Source: Halorubrum sp. BOL3-1 (GTDB taxonomy: Archaea > Halobacteriota > Halobacteria > Halobacteriales > Haloferacaceae). From it: DNA of 64,000 nucleotides. The position numbers were made by a program, and so were the translations under genes. Below are positions 33,697-41,811 of the stretch, one piece after another. The stretch is from assembly GCF_004114375.1 (NCBI RefSeq), contig NZ_CP034692.1, forward strand, positions 1,798,001 through 1,862,000, given 5' to 3'. Below the pieces are notes generated by a model. The model was not told the DNA's origin, did no database searches, and saw only the letters and a list, made by a program, of their open reading frames with translations. Within the stretch, counting starts at the first letter, position 1, and each line of letters starts with the position of its first letter.

Positions 33697-34083
33697 TCAG
33701 TCGGCGGACACGCCGGACGCGTCGAGCGCGGCGGCGAGCGGGTCGGTCCCGTCGCCGTCGACCGCGAACGTCACGCCGTCGTCGTCGAGTTCGACGGCGG
33801 CGGCGGCGGCGGCGCGGGCGTACTCGGCGGCGTGGTCGCCGTCCGGGTCGAAGCGGACCCCCTCGGCGAGCAGCGGCGTCTCGCTCAGCAGTTCGACCTT
33901 CCGGTAGGCGGTCGAGAGGGCGATGTCGCAGTCCTCGGCCAGTTCGCTCGTCGTCTTCGGCGTCGCCGCGGCCGCGAGGATCGCCCGGCAGTCAGCGTCA
34001 GCGAGCGCCTCGAACGTCGCGTCGAGCGCCGCGTCGTCCTCGGTCATCGTCGTGGCGTCGTTCGCGCGGGGGGTTCGTCTCAT
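33697..34083 (-). CDS. ArsR-like winged-HTH regulator
   Basis: A 128-residue regulator (start MRRTPRAND at 34083; MTEDD at 34047 is an alternative). Residues ~20-90 are a winged helix: DATFEALADADCRAILAAA, TTSELAEDCDIALSTAYRKVELL and then a wing containing LLAEGVRFDPDGDHAAEYARA. The acidic C-terminus (AVELDDDGVTFAVDGDG) may be a small sensor or dimerisation part. It diverges from the bat-type HTH gene, with the palindrome at 34119 between them, which suggests mutual control, an inference from location. Confidence 0.78.
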   Translation of the reverse strand: MRRTPRANDATTMTEDDAALDATFEALADADCRAILAAAATPKTTSELAEDCDIALSTAYRKVELLSETPLLAEGVRFDPDGDHAAEYARAAAAAAVELDDDGVTFAVDGDGTDPLAAALDASGVSAD

Positions 34084-34118
34084 ATCCGTACGTACCGGCT
34101 CCACGCCCCCGAACCGTG

Positions 34119-34136
34119 ACCCATCATATGCTGGGT
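34119..34136. promoter_or_regulatory. Near-perfect 18-bp palindrome between divergent regulator genes
   Basis: ACCCATCATATGCTGGGT has 8 of 9 symmetric pairs (only position 6 mismatches) around a central CATATG. It sits 35 bp from the start of the ArsR-like gene and 61 bp from the bat-type gene, and immediately left of the TATA-like TATTTTATACC (34137-34147) of the latter. A dimeric wHTH bound here could act on both promoters. Confidence 0.55.
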
Positions 34137-34197
34137 ATTTTATACCGCGGCGGCGGCCCGCCAACGTTTTTGCCCGGGACGGGCACGGACGAACGAG

Positions 34198-34833
34198 ATG
34201 GGATCGGGAATTCGGGCGGAGGTCTCGCTGCCGACCGCGTCGCCGTCGCCGTTCGACGGGGTCGTCGACGGGGCGATCCCGGTCACCGGCGTCTCGCGGT
34301 GCACGCCCGAGGGCGACCGCGAGCGCGTCGTCGTGGAGTTCATCGCGGACGCCGACCTGTCGGTTCCAGAGGCGGTCGAGGTCGTCTTCGATTACGGAGG
34401 GCGGGCGGCCTACCGGTTCGACGCGGCGGTCGACGCCGACTCGCCGTTCGCCGTTCTCGACCGCCACGAGACCCCCGTCTCCGAGGCGGTGGTCCGCGAC
34501 GGGCGGCTGCGGATCACCTTCCACGCGAGCGACCTGCCGACGCTGCGGTCGGTGTTGGAGGCGTTCCGCGATGGATGTCCGGACATGGAGGTGTTGCGCC
34601 TGCTCCAGTCGACGGCGACGACGACGGAGTCGGACCTCGTGACCGTCGACCGGAGCGAACTGACGGAGCGCCAGCGCGAGGTGCTCGCGGCCGCCCACGA
34701 GTCGGGGTACTTCGACCACCCGAAAGGGGCCAACGCCGGGGAGGTGGCGGCCTCTCTGGGAATCGGCCGGTCGACGTTCACGGAACACCTCGCGGCCGCC
34801 CAGCGGAAGCTGTTCGGGGCGCTGCTCGATTGA
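34198..34833 (+). CDS. Bat-type helix-turn-helix regulator (HTH_10)
   Basis: A 211-residue protein with an N-terminal beta-rich sensing domain (residues 1-145; MGSGIRAEVSLPTASPSP) and a C-terminal HTH_10/bacterio-opsin-activator DNA-binding domain. The latter reads ELTERQREVLAAAHESGYFDHPK, then GANAGEVAASLGIGRSTFTEHLAAAQRKLFGALL, the family signature. It lacks the PAS/GAF parts of full Bat proteins. Effectors are unknown. The promoter is AT-rich and next to the 34119 palindrome. Confidence 0.88.
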   Translation: MGSGIRAEVSLPTASPSPFDGVVDGAIPVTGVSRCTPEGDRERVVVEFIADADLSVPEAVEVVFDYGGRAAYRFDAAVDADSPFAVLDRHETPVSEAVVRDGRLRITFHASDLPTLRSVLEAFRDGCPDMEVLRLLQSTATTTESDLVTVDRSELTERQREVLAAAHESGYFDHPKGANAGEVAASLGIGRSTFTEHLAAAQRKLFGALLD

Positions 34834-34897
34834 CCGCGTTCCGAAGCCGCAGGAATCTCATCCGCGTTTGATGGGCGTGGGTACCGTACCCACAGCT

Positions 34898-35056
34898 ATG
34901 ACGCCCCCATCGACGCACACCTTCGTCTGCCCGGAGTGTCGGCGCTCGATCGAGGTGGACGACGCGATGCGGGCGACGCTGCTCGAAACGGGCTGTATCG
35001 TCTGCGGGGCGTCGGTCACCGAGGAGGACATCGACGGAACACCGGCGGTCGAGTGA
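34898..35056 (+). CDS. Small double-CxxC zinc-ribbon protein
   Basis: A 52-residue protein (MTPPSTHTFVCPECRRSIEVDDAM...) from the ATG at 34898. Two zinc knuckles, CPEC and CIVCG, spaced about 27 residues apart make a minimal zinc ribbon; the rest is acidic. Such mini proteins are frequent in haloarchaea, and some affect biofilm, swarming or lipid synthesis, but this one cannot be assigned. The preceding stretch contains GGGTACCGTACCCA, an inverted repeat about 10 bp before the start, which may regulate it. Confidence 0.75.
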   Translation: MTPPSTHTFVCPECRRSIEVDDAMRATLLETGCIVCGASVTEEDIDGTPAVE

Positions 35057-35179
35057 GGGCCGGACTCGCCACGTCCCGGCTCACCGCGTCCCGCCGTCCT
35101 CGCATCCGATCCCGCCGTCCTCGCGTCCGGTCCCGGGTCGTCTCGTACCTTTTATGCCGCCGTGCGAAGAAACTCGGGT

Positions 35180-35632
35180 ATGCCGACGAGCAGCGAGGTC
35201 GAGATGTCACCGGCGGAGGTGGACGCGCTCCTGTCCCGCCACGAGACGGGAGTGCTCGCACTCGCGCGCGACGACGCGCCGTACGCCATCCCGATCTCCT
35301 ACGGATACGACGACGACGACCGCGCGCTGTTCCTCCGGTTGGTGTCGACGCCCGACAGCGAGAAGCGCGAGTTCCTCGCGTCGACGCCGCAGGCCCGCGT
35401 CGTGGTCTACGAGGGCGACGGCGACGAGTACGCGAGCGTCGTCGGCGTCGGGGCGCTCGAACGGGTCGACCTCGACGAGCTGACCCCCGAGACGATCGCG
35501 CAGTACGGCGAGGCCCAGCGCCCGCTCTTCGAGATCTGGGCCGACGACAAGCCGGACCTGGACATCGAACTCTACCGTTTCGCCCCCGAGACGCTGACCG
35601 GACGGACCGTGGTCGTCGAGCGCGACGAGTAG
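35180..35632 (+). CDS. Pyridoxamine 5'-phosphate oxidase-family (split-barrel) protein
   Basis: A 150-residue flavin split-barrel protein from the ATG at 35180 (MPTSSEVEMSPAEVDALLS); the ATG at 35162 adds only six codons of non-typical sequence. ETGVLALARDDAPYAIPISYGYD and LFLRLVSTPDSEKREFL match the F420/FMN-binding PPOX-like group common in haloarchaea, followed by ASVVGVGALERVDLDELTPE. It probably binds a flavin or F420 and reduces some small molecule; the substrate is unknown. Confidence 0.85.
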   Translation: MPTSSEVEMSPAEVDALLSRHETGVLALARDDAPYAIPISYGYDDDDRALFLRLVSTPDSEKREFLASTPQARVVVYEGDGDEYASVVGVGALERVDLDELTPETIAQYGEAQRPLFEIWADDKPDLDIELYRFAPETLTGRTVVVERDE

Positions 35633-35728
35633 GTCAAAAGACCGTGTGACCGGAGTCAGTCACGGCGGCCGTTGGGCGTTTTCAGGCGGGTGTGCGCCCC
35701 AACGGCAACGTCGGACGCGGAGACGCGT

Positions 35729-35860
35729 TCACGACGGAGAGCCGTTCGGTAGCGATTCACACGCCGACGCGTAGCGGTCGACGTCGAGCGCGTCGAACTC
35801 CGCCATCTCCTGGATCCGTGTCACGAGATCCCCGTCGTCGGTGACGACGGGCTCGCGGTC
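35729..35860 (-). pseudogene. C-terminal remnant of a protein (PIN-like?), minus strand
   Basis: The last ~43 codons of a minus-strand frame read EPVVTDDGDLVTRIQEMAEF then DALDVDRYASACESL, with strong haloarchaeal codon preference and a natural end. Upstream of about 35860 the frame becomes meaningless and opposes the plus-strand fragment. It resembles the C-terminus of PIN-domain or similar nucleases (the TDDGDL motif), but that is a guess. It is best read as a decayed gene tail in a 0.8-kb graveyard between 35.65 and 36.5 kb. Confidence 0.35.
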
Positions 35861-35988
35861 GCGCTCGAAAACGCGCGCGAGTACGTTGACGGGTCGATCA
35901 CCCAGCGGATTATGGCTCGCGAGCAGGATCTCTCCCCCGTGGAAGCGGGAGTCGTCTTGGACGCGCTCCGTCCGGTCATCGAGGAGTG
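35828..35988 (+). pseudogene. Antitoxin-like fragment preceding the PIN remnant
   Basis: In the plus frame ending in TGA at 35988, the reading IPVVGDDGLAVALENAREYV then DGSITQRIMAREQDLSPVEA and GVVLDALRPVIEE looks genuinely coded with GC at third positions. It lies 28 bp before the PIN fragment, the usual antitoxin-before-toxin order, with GGAGG between them. No start codon is found in the intact part, so the N-terminus has been lost. Its overlap with the antisense fragment at 35729-35860 means at most one of them is correct over that stretch. Confidence 0.4.
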
Positions 35989-36016
35989 ACACTCGGAGGA
36001 CGACGACGATGCGGTC

Positions 36017-36290
36017 GTGTTCGTCGACTCGTCGGTACTCATCAGCTGCGCTCGACGCGAGAGCACCCGGTTCCGAGCGCTCGCCCGCGAAGCTCAACGA
36101 CGCGACGCCGTCTTCCGTCTCACGCCCCGGGTGTACGCCGAGGTGACCGGCGATACCGCGCTCGGCGCGTACGCCCCGGATGGCGCTCCGGTCGACGAGG
36201 TGATACGGGACGGCTGAACGGCGGTCACCGAGGGCCCGTCGTATTCGGACCCGGATGTCTCGAAGGCCATGGACCAGACGCGGGTTTTGT
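36017..36290 (+). pseudogene. PIN-domain toxin (VapC-like), broken by stop and frameshift
   Basis: The first frame (GTG start at 36017, FVDSSVLISCARRES) is the N-terminal PIN domain pattern with the first catalytic Asp. It runs to VDEVIRDG and then hits TGA at 36215-36217 where the family has Trp. In the same frame the sequence continues TAVTEGPSYSDPDVSKAMDQ, again family-like. After that a shift of one base is needed to reach GFVSEFD, followed by a stop. The gene thus has at least two lesions and no second half. No partner genes are intact. Confidence 0.6.
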
Positions 36291-36498
36291 TTCCGAGTTC
36301 GACTGATCGGACGCGCTCAGAACCGATATCGAACGAAGAATACGGCGCTACTGCGGCGTGTCCCCGCTGAGCGCTGCCGTGACGAGCCTCGTCATCAGCT
36401 TGTAGACACCCCGCCTCCGCACGCGACCGGACACGGGAGGATGGTTTGCTCGGTCGTCCACGGCCGTTTTCTGGGGCCGTCGCGCTCGGACCGGGAGG

Positions 36499-37233
36499 TC
36501 AGTCCGCGGTCGACGCGCCGGTCCCCGCGGGTGCGACGCTCCCGCCGTCGTCGCCGCCGACCGCTGACCCCGTCTCCGCGGCCAGCGTCTCCGCGTTCGC
36601 GAACACGAAGCCCGCGAAGCCGACGCGGAGCAGGAGGTCGAGGTACTCCAGGGTGACCGCCGCGGTGAACGTATCGAACAGCCCGGCGATCTGGAGCATC
36701 GCCCACGCGATGAGGACGCCGAACGCGAACAGCGAGAGGTTCCGCGTCTTCTTGTAGAACAGTTCGCGCTCGGGCGGCCGACGCGACGCCGCGCTCGCCA
36801 CCGGCCCGAAGAACAGCCCGATCAGCGCCGCGTACCCGACGAGGATACCGACGGTGCCCGCCGTCGCGAGCGGTCCCTCGAACGCCTCCGCGAAGTCGTA
36901 CCCGAGCCGCATCGCGACGGTGATCGCGACGATTCCCCCGACGTACCGCCGGCTCGCCCCCGCGACGAACGCTGCGAACCCGAACAGGAACGGGTACGCC
37001 ACGTAGTCGGTGAGCAACTGGCCGGCCTCCAGGCTGCCGCTCGCGACGCCGAACGTCCCGATTCCGGTAGCCCACATCCCGATCCCGACGCTCGCGAGCG
37101 CCACGACCGCGACGAACGGGTAACAGTACCGGCGCAGTTCCGCGGGCTTCCGTCGCGCGAGCGCGAGCAACACGACCGCGGAGACCGCGTAGATCCCCGC
37201 CGACCCGAGCCGCACCGTCGACGCCTCAATCAT
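36499..37233 (-). CDS. Sensory-rhodopsin II-like seven-helix protein lacking the retinal lysine
   Basis: A 244-residue membrane protein that aligns along helices C, E, F and G with sensory rhodopsin II: GP..SAS.R......Y...RNL before helix F, and YLDLLLRVGFAGF in helix G where SRII has YLDLVTKVGFGF. The Schiff-base lysine is Arg, codon CGC at 36625-36627 on the plus strand as GCG. By alignment, the helix C arginine and counterion positions are Gln and Thr (GQLLTDYVAYP), the pocket Trp and Tyr of helix F are Phe and Leu, and Thr before the lysine is Leu. The Tyr six residues before the Lys site, which contacts the transducer in the known complex, is kept. It overlaps the transducer gene by 8 bp. 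It cannot form the usual retinal linkage; the ligand or signal is unknown. Confidence 0.85.
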   Translation of the reverse strand: MIEASTVRLGSAGIYAVSAVVLLALARRKPAELRRYCYPFVAVVALASVGIGMWATGIGTFGVASGSLEAGQLLTDYVAYPFLFGFAAFVAGASRRYVGGIVAITVAMRLGYDFAEAFEGPLATAGTVGILVGYAALIGLFFGPVASAASRRPPERELFYKKTRNLSLFAFGVLIAWAMLQIAGLFDTFTAAVTLEYLDLLLRVGFAGFVFANAETLAAETGSAVGGDDGGSVAPAGTGASTAD

Positions 37234-38878
37234 CGGCGCTCACCCCCGCGTCGCCGGCGGCGTCCGCGAGCGCGCCGGTCCCCGCGTCCGTCGCCGTCTC
37301 TTCCGGGGTCTCCGCCGACGTCTCCCCCGTCACTGCCCGCGTTTTGCCCGTCTCTTCCCGCGTCTCATCCGACTCGCTCCGCGTCTCGAACTGGTCGAGC
37401 CGCCCGGTGAGCGACGCGGTCCGCTCCGCGAGCGCCGTCGCCGTCTCCGCCAAGTCCCCGACGGTCTCGGCGGTGTCGTCCGCGGTCTCCGCCAGCGACC
37501 GGGCGCGGTCCGCGGCATCGGTGGCCGAGCCGTGCACCGCCTCGACGCGCGCGGCGACCGACTCGATCCCCTCGGCGCCCTCGTCGGTCGCCCGGGCGAT
37601 GTCGCCCATCGCGACGTCGACATCCTCGACGGTGCCGGTCAGCTCCTCGATCGCGTCGCCCGCCTCGCGCACCGCCGCGGTCGTCTCGTCTAACTCCGTC
37701 ATCGTCCGGTCCATCTCGCCGGCGACGGCCGACACGTCATCGGTCACCTCCCCGATCGTCGCCTCGATCTCCGTCGTCGACTCGCGTGTCTCCCCGGCGA
37801 GTCCCTTTACCTCGTCTGCGACGACCGCGAACCCGTCGCCGTCACCCCCCGCCCGCGACGCCTCGATCGAGGCGTTCAGGGCGAGGATGTTGGTCTGCTC
37901 GGCGATGTCCGCGATCACGTCGGTCGTCTCCGCGACCCCGTCCATCCGGTCGTCCAACCCGGCGACGAGTTCGTCGACGTCCGCCAGCAGGTCGCCTATC
38001 GCGACGATCGCCTCGACCGCCTCGGCCGCCCGCCGTTCGCCCTCCTCGCCGAGTTCGGCCGCGGCGCTCGCGTCGCCCGCCACCTCGTCGGTGGTGGAGG
38101 CGATCTCCTCGACGGTCGCCGAGAAGTCGTCGGTGTCGGCGGCCGTCTCGCGCAGCCGGTCGGTCTGCTCGTCCAGCTCGTCGGCAAGCGCCCGCATCTC
38201 GTCGGCCACCTCCCGGTTCATCCCGGCGACCTCGTCGGCGCGGGTCGCCATCTCCTCGCTCGTCGACTCCACGTCGCCCGCGAACGACTGGATGTCCTCG
38301 ACCGTCGCGGAGAGTCCGCCGGTCATCTCGTTGTACGCCGCCGTGATCCGCTCGACGGCGTCGACATCGGTGTCTTCGGGAAGCCGTCGCGTGAGGTCGC
38401 CCTCCGCGGTGTCCTCCATGGCGCCGCCGATGTCTTCGGCGCGGTCGAGCAGCGTGTCGGACAGGTCCTCCGCCTCCTCGCGGGCCGACTCCGCCTCGGA
38501 CTTGGCGCGCTCGGACTCCGCGACCGCGTCCCGGAGCGACCGGCGGGTCTCGTCGAAGGCGGCGAACAGCCGCCCGATCTCGTCGCGCCGGTCGGAGGTC
38601 GCGCTCGCGTCGAACTCGCCGCGGCCGACCGCCTCGGCGGTCTCCGTCAGCCGTCGGAGTTCGACCGCGACGTTCCCGACGAGCACGATGCCCAGCAGGC
38701 CGAGGTTCAGCGTGACGACGACGCCGGCCGCGGTCAGCGCCGCCGTCGCCGCCGCCGGCGTCCCGACCGTCGCGACGTGCCCCGCGAAGAGAGCGATGAA
38801 TCCGAGCGTCGCGGCGAGCGTCAGGAGGACGGCGGCCCCGACCCGTCGACCGTACCGCGTGATGATCGCGTTCAACAT
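37226..38878 (-). CDS. HtrII-like halobacterial transducer protein (methyl-accepting)
   Basis: A 550-residue transducer. Two membrane helices lie at about residues 10-35 and 47-70 with a very short extracellular loop, as in the Natronomonas HtrII. TM2 contains TLNLGLLGIVL, with the Asn that pairs with the receptor Tyr. HAMP domains follow (ELRRLTETAEAVGRGEFDAS, DEIGRLFAAFDETRRSL), then a long coiled-coil and the MCP hairpin tip IAEQTNILALNASIEASRAG. Methylation-type glutamates occur in the coil. It would signal to CheA/CheW in phototaxis- or chemotaxis-like control of the archaellum. The ATG at 38878 is chosen; 38905 (nine codons longer) is possible. It is transcribed before, and overlaps, the receptor gene. 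Confidence 0.92.
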   Translation of the reverse strand: MLNAIITRYGRRVGAAVLLTLAATLGFIALFAGHVATVGTPAAATAALTAAGVVVTLNLGLLGIVLVGNVAVELRRLTETAEAVGRGEFDASATSDRRDEIGRLFAAFDETRRSLRDAVAESERAKSEAESAREEAEDLSDTLLDRAEDIGGAMEDTAEGDLTRRLPEDTDVDAVERITAAYNEMTGGLSATVEDIQSFAGDVESTSEEMATRADEVAGMNREVADEMRALADELDEQTDRLRETAADTDDFSATVEEIASTTDEVAGDASAAAELGEEGERRAAEAVEAIVAIGDLLADVDELVAGLDDRMDGVAETTDVIADIAEQTNILALNASIEASRAGGDGDGFAVVADEVKGLAGETRESTTEIEATIGEVTDDVSAVAGEMDRTMTELDETTAAVREAGDAIEELTGTVEDVDVAMGDIARATDEGAEGIESVAARVEAVHGSATDAADRARSLAETADDTAETVGDLAETATALAERTASLTGRLDQFETRSESDETREETGKTRAVTGETSAETPEETATDAGTGALADAAGDAGVSADD

Positions 38879-39056
38879 AAATACTCTGTCCGTACGGAAC
38901 CGCATCCCCTACTTAGGAGTGCAGGACGAGTTACACGGATCGATAATTGCGGGGCGAGGAAGGCCCGAATCCGGGTCGCCGGGGGGCGGGAATCGGAAGC
39001 GGTCCCGCCGAGCCTCGGAGACCGGCGTTTTTCCGCCGGCCGCCCCACTAATCCGT

Positions 39057-39506
39057 ATGCCGAACGTCAGCGACACCTACATCGAGAACCGCCAGCGCGT
39101 CCAGCCCACTCACACGAACAACTACGCGTCGGCCCACGGGGGCAACGTCGTCAAGTGGATGGACGAGGTGGGCGCGATGTCCGCGATGCGCCACGCGGGC
39201 GAGACATGCGTCACGGCGAAGATCAACGAACTCGACTTCAAGCGACCGGTGCCGCAGGGCGACACCTGCGTCATCGAGTCGTACGCGTACGCGGCCGGGC
39301 GGACGAGCGTCCGCGTCCGCCTGCGCGCCTTCCGCGAGGCCCCCCGCACCGGCGAGCGCGAACTCACCACCGAGTCGTACTTCGTGTTCGTCGCCGTCGA
39401 CGCGGAGGGGAATCCGACGCCCGTCCCGGAGCTCGAGATCGGCGGCGAGCGCTGTCGGGAACTCCGCGACGAGGCGCTCGCGGCGGAACCGGACGAGGAG
39501 CGGTGA
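39057..39506 (+). CDS. Acyl-CoA thioesterase (hotdog fold)
   Basis: A 149-residue hotdog-fold thioesterase. HGGNVVKWMDEVGAMSAMRHAGE contains the helix with the catalytic Asp, then NELDFKRPVPQGDTCVIESYAYAAGRTSVRVRL. The C-terminal strand FVFVAVDAEGNPTPVPELE is of YciA/ACOT type. It hydrolyses acyl-CoA; chain length is unknown. The upstream frame is open for hundreds of codons because it is antisense to the transducer gene. The real start is the ATG at 39057. Confidence 0.9.
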   Translation: MPNVSDTYIENRQRVQPTHTNNYASAHGGNVVKWMDEVGAMSAMRHAGETCVTAKINELDFKRPVPQGDTCVIESYAYAAGRTSVRVRLRAFREAPRTGERELTTESYFVFVAVDAEGNPTPVPELEIGGERCRELRDEALAAEPDEER

Positions 39507-39570
39507 GCGGTCGGCCGTCGAACCGCCCGACCGTCGAAGTTACAGGAATCGACGTTCCGACCCGGCGGTG

Positions 39571-39610
39571 CCGTGGGAATCTTCGCCCTTCGGGGCGGGG
39601 AGGCCGTCGA
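39571..39610 (+). mobile_element. Degenerate right-end hairpin of an IS200/IS605-type element
   Basis: CCGTGGGAATCTTCGCCCTT followed by CGGGGCGGGGAGG is the hallmark terminal hairpin of haloarchaeal IS1341/IS605-type insertion sequences, where the stem CGCCC/GGGCG sits between GTGGGAATC and GGGGAGG. No TnpA or TnpB reading frame is recognisable between 39507 and 39776, so it is a solitary remnant. The rest of the 270-bp gap contains no gene. Confidence 0.5.
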
Positions 39611-39776
39611 CCGGTCGGGCGACGGCCGAACTCGGACGTCTCACAGCGGGTGACGGAGCGCTCCGCCGTCTCTCAGGTGTAGTCGTCGGTCGCGAGCGGA
39701 GCTCCGTTCGAATCGACTCCGTCCGGCGGCGGGATCGCGTATCGCGCCGAACGGGAGCAGTAGCTCCGCCGCCGCC

Positions 39777-41552
39777 TCAGAAGGTCCCCGGAACCGCCAC
39801 GTAAACGAGAACCAGCGTGAGGATCCCGGTCGCGACCCCGTAGTACAGCACCGGGATCAGCTCCAGCCGGATGACGCGCCCCTCTTCGCCGATGAGACCG
39901 ACGACGGTCAGCGCGGCGACGACGTTGTGGATGGCGACGAGGTTACCGATCGCACCGCCGACCGCCTGTGCGGCGACCACGATCTGGGTCGGAGCGCCGA
40001 TCTGCTGAGCGGCCTCGAACTGGAAGAGGCCGAACAGGATGTCGCTGACCGTGTTCGAACCGGCGATGAACGCGCCGAACGCGCCGATGAAGCCCGAGAA
40101 GAACGGGAACGCCGCTCCGGTAAGAGTCGCCGTTTCGGCGGACAGCAACTCTAGCATGCCCAGATCGACGGCCGCGGATTCGACCACGACGGAGGCGCCG
40201 GTCTTTTGCATGATCATCACCGTCGCGACGGCGAACCACAGGGCGATGACCGCCGGGATGATGTTCGAGACGGCTTCCCCCCACGAGTCTTTGACCCCCT
40301 CAGCGTCCATGCCGTGGAGGCCGTACGTCACGACCGCGACCAGCACGAACAGCGACCCCGGGAGGTAGAGCATCTCGACGCCCTCGGAGAACGGCGTTCC
40401 GAGGATGTTGTTCCACGTGATGACGCCGGTCGACGAGAGGAAGCCCTGTACGGGGCCGACGATCCGAGTCACGATGAGCAGGGCCGCGACGAGGACGTAG
40501 GGCGCCCACGCCATCCCGAGGGACATGTCCTGATCGTGCATCTCCTCGAAGCGGCTCGTGCCGCCGTCGGTCGCTATCTTCTGGTCGGCGTCGCCCATGC
40601 CCGTTCCGGGCTCGATAGTACCGATCCAGTGGTCCGGCCACTGTTCCTGCGGCCCGAAGTCCCATTCCTCGTCCGGGAGGAAGTACCCCGCGCGCAGCGT
40701 CGAACCGACGATGAGCAGACCGATCATCGCACCCAGCAGTCCCGGGAACGTCGGCCCGAGGAAGTACGCCGTCAGCAGGTACGGAACCACGAAGGAGGCC
40801 CACGCGAACAGCGTGAGGGGAATCACTTCGATGGCGGGCTTGAGCGAGCGTTCCTCGCCGAAGAAGCGAGTCATCATCGCCACGCCGATGAACGGAATCG
40901 CGACGCCCACGATGGCGTGGATGACGGCCGCCCAGAACCCGATCTGTGCGACGTAGGCGCCGACGCTCTCGAAGCCGCCGTTCTGGACGACAGCGTACGC
41001 CGCCGTACCCGCTTCTGTCGGGTCCTGCCCGAAGACGACGTCTTCGAACCCGATGATGAGCGGCGTCCCGACCGCGCCGAAGGTGATCGCGAGGATGTTC
41101 CCGGTCAGGGCGACCACCACCGCGGCCAGCGGCGGGAAGCCGAGTCCGACCAGCAGCGGGCCGACGATCGCGGCCGGCGTCCCGAACCCGGCCGCCCCCT
41201 CGATGAACGACCCCATGAGGAACACGAGCAGAATGACTTGGACGCGCCTGTCGTCGCTGATCGACGAGAAGCCCGCGTTGATCACTTCGAACGCCCCCGA
41301 CTGCTTGAGCGTGTACAGGAGTAGTATCGCGCCGAAGACGATGACGAGGATCCGCGTCGCCGTCATCGCCCCGCGTATGGAGGCCGCCGCGATCAGCGTC
41401 GGAGACATCTCCCAGCCGACGTACGCGGCCGCGGCCGCGATGACCCACGCGATGGGCATCGTGATCGTCGCGGGCTGGTAGAGACCGACCATGATGACCG
41501 CGATCGCCGCGAGCGGCAGCAACGCCAACAGGACGAGAAGCGGGTCAGCCAC
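39777..41552 (-). CDS. lctP: L-lactate permease family transporter
   Basis: A 591-residue membrane transporter with 12 or more helices, likely importing lactate (or glycolate) with protons. [46 protein letters not shown] and [17 protein letters not shown] are LctP-family landmarks. The start is taken as the GTG at 41552 because it is preceded by GGAGGTG 6 nt upstream (41559-41565), a strong Shine-Dalgarno; an in-frame GTG at 41561 lies inside it. It has a leader of roughly 100 nt. It lies 3' of the lactate dehydrogenase gene on the same strand, with its own promoter and a palindrome at 41640. Confidence 0.93.
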   Translation of the reverse strand: MADPLLVLLALLPLAAIAVIMVGLYQPATITMPIAWVIAAAAAYVGWEMSPTLIAAASIRGAMTATRILVIVFGAILLLYTLKQSGAFEVINAGFSSISDDRRVQVILLVFLMGSFIEGAAGFGTPAAIVGPLLVGLGFPPLAAVVVALTGNILAITFGAVGTPLIIGFEDVVFGQDPTEAGTAAYAVVQNGGFESVGAYVAQIGFWAAVIHAIVGVAIPFIGVAMMTRFFGEERSLKPAIEVIPLTLFAWASFVVPYLLTAYFLGPTFPGLLGAMIGLLIVGSTLRAGYFLPDEEWDFGPQEQWPDHWIGTIEPGTGMGDADQKIATDGGTSRFEEMHDQDMSLGMAWAPYVLVAALLIVTRIVGPVQGFLSSTGVITWNNILGTPFSEGVEMLYLPGSLFVLVAVVTYGLHGMDAEGVKDSWGEAVSNIIPAVIALWFAVATVMIMQKTGASVVVESAAVDLGMLELLSAETATLTGAAFPFFSGFIGAFGAFIAGSNTVSDILFGLFQFEAAQQIGAPTQIVVAAQAVGGAIGNLVAIHNVVAALTVVGLIGEEGRVIRLELIPVLYYGVATGILTLVLVYVAVPGTF

Positions 41553-41639
41553 GGAGACCACCTCCCATCACCGCGGAGTCGTTATTTCCGCTTACGATAC
41601 CCCGGAGGCCCACCCGCCAGTGGACCCGCGACTTGAGTT

Positions 41640-41654
41640 TGCCACGAAGTGGCA
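41640..41654. promoter_or_regulatory. Perfect palindrome downstream of the lctP TATA box (candidate operator)
   Basis: TGCCACGAAGTGGCA has 6-bp perfect arms around GAA. It lies about 25-30 bp downstream (on the minus strand) of the AT-rich TTTAATTAATGAG (41672-41684), so it would cover or follow the transcription start of the lctP leader. The gap 41553-41811 contains no gene. It is a good candidate for a lactate-responsive repressor; which regulator binds is unknown. Confidence 0.55.
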
Positions 41655-41811
41655 TGACAGGAGTGTCGCAATCTCATTAATTAAATCTGCTGGAAACAAT
41701 GATTATGGTCACTTCGCGATCATCCGCGGCGACGGCGCAGTCGGAGGATCCGACTTCGAGCCTGACAGACACTAAACGTGGAGACGGCGGAAAACGAGCG
41801 GCGACCTCGCC

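Noticed and set aside
36499-37233. Annotating this as a functional sensory rhodopsin photoreceptor
   Set aside because: The retinal-binding lysine is Arg and several pocket residues differ, so a normal pigment is not expected.
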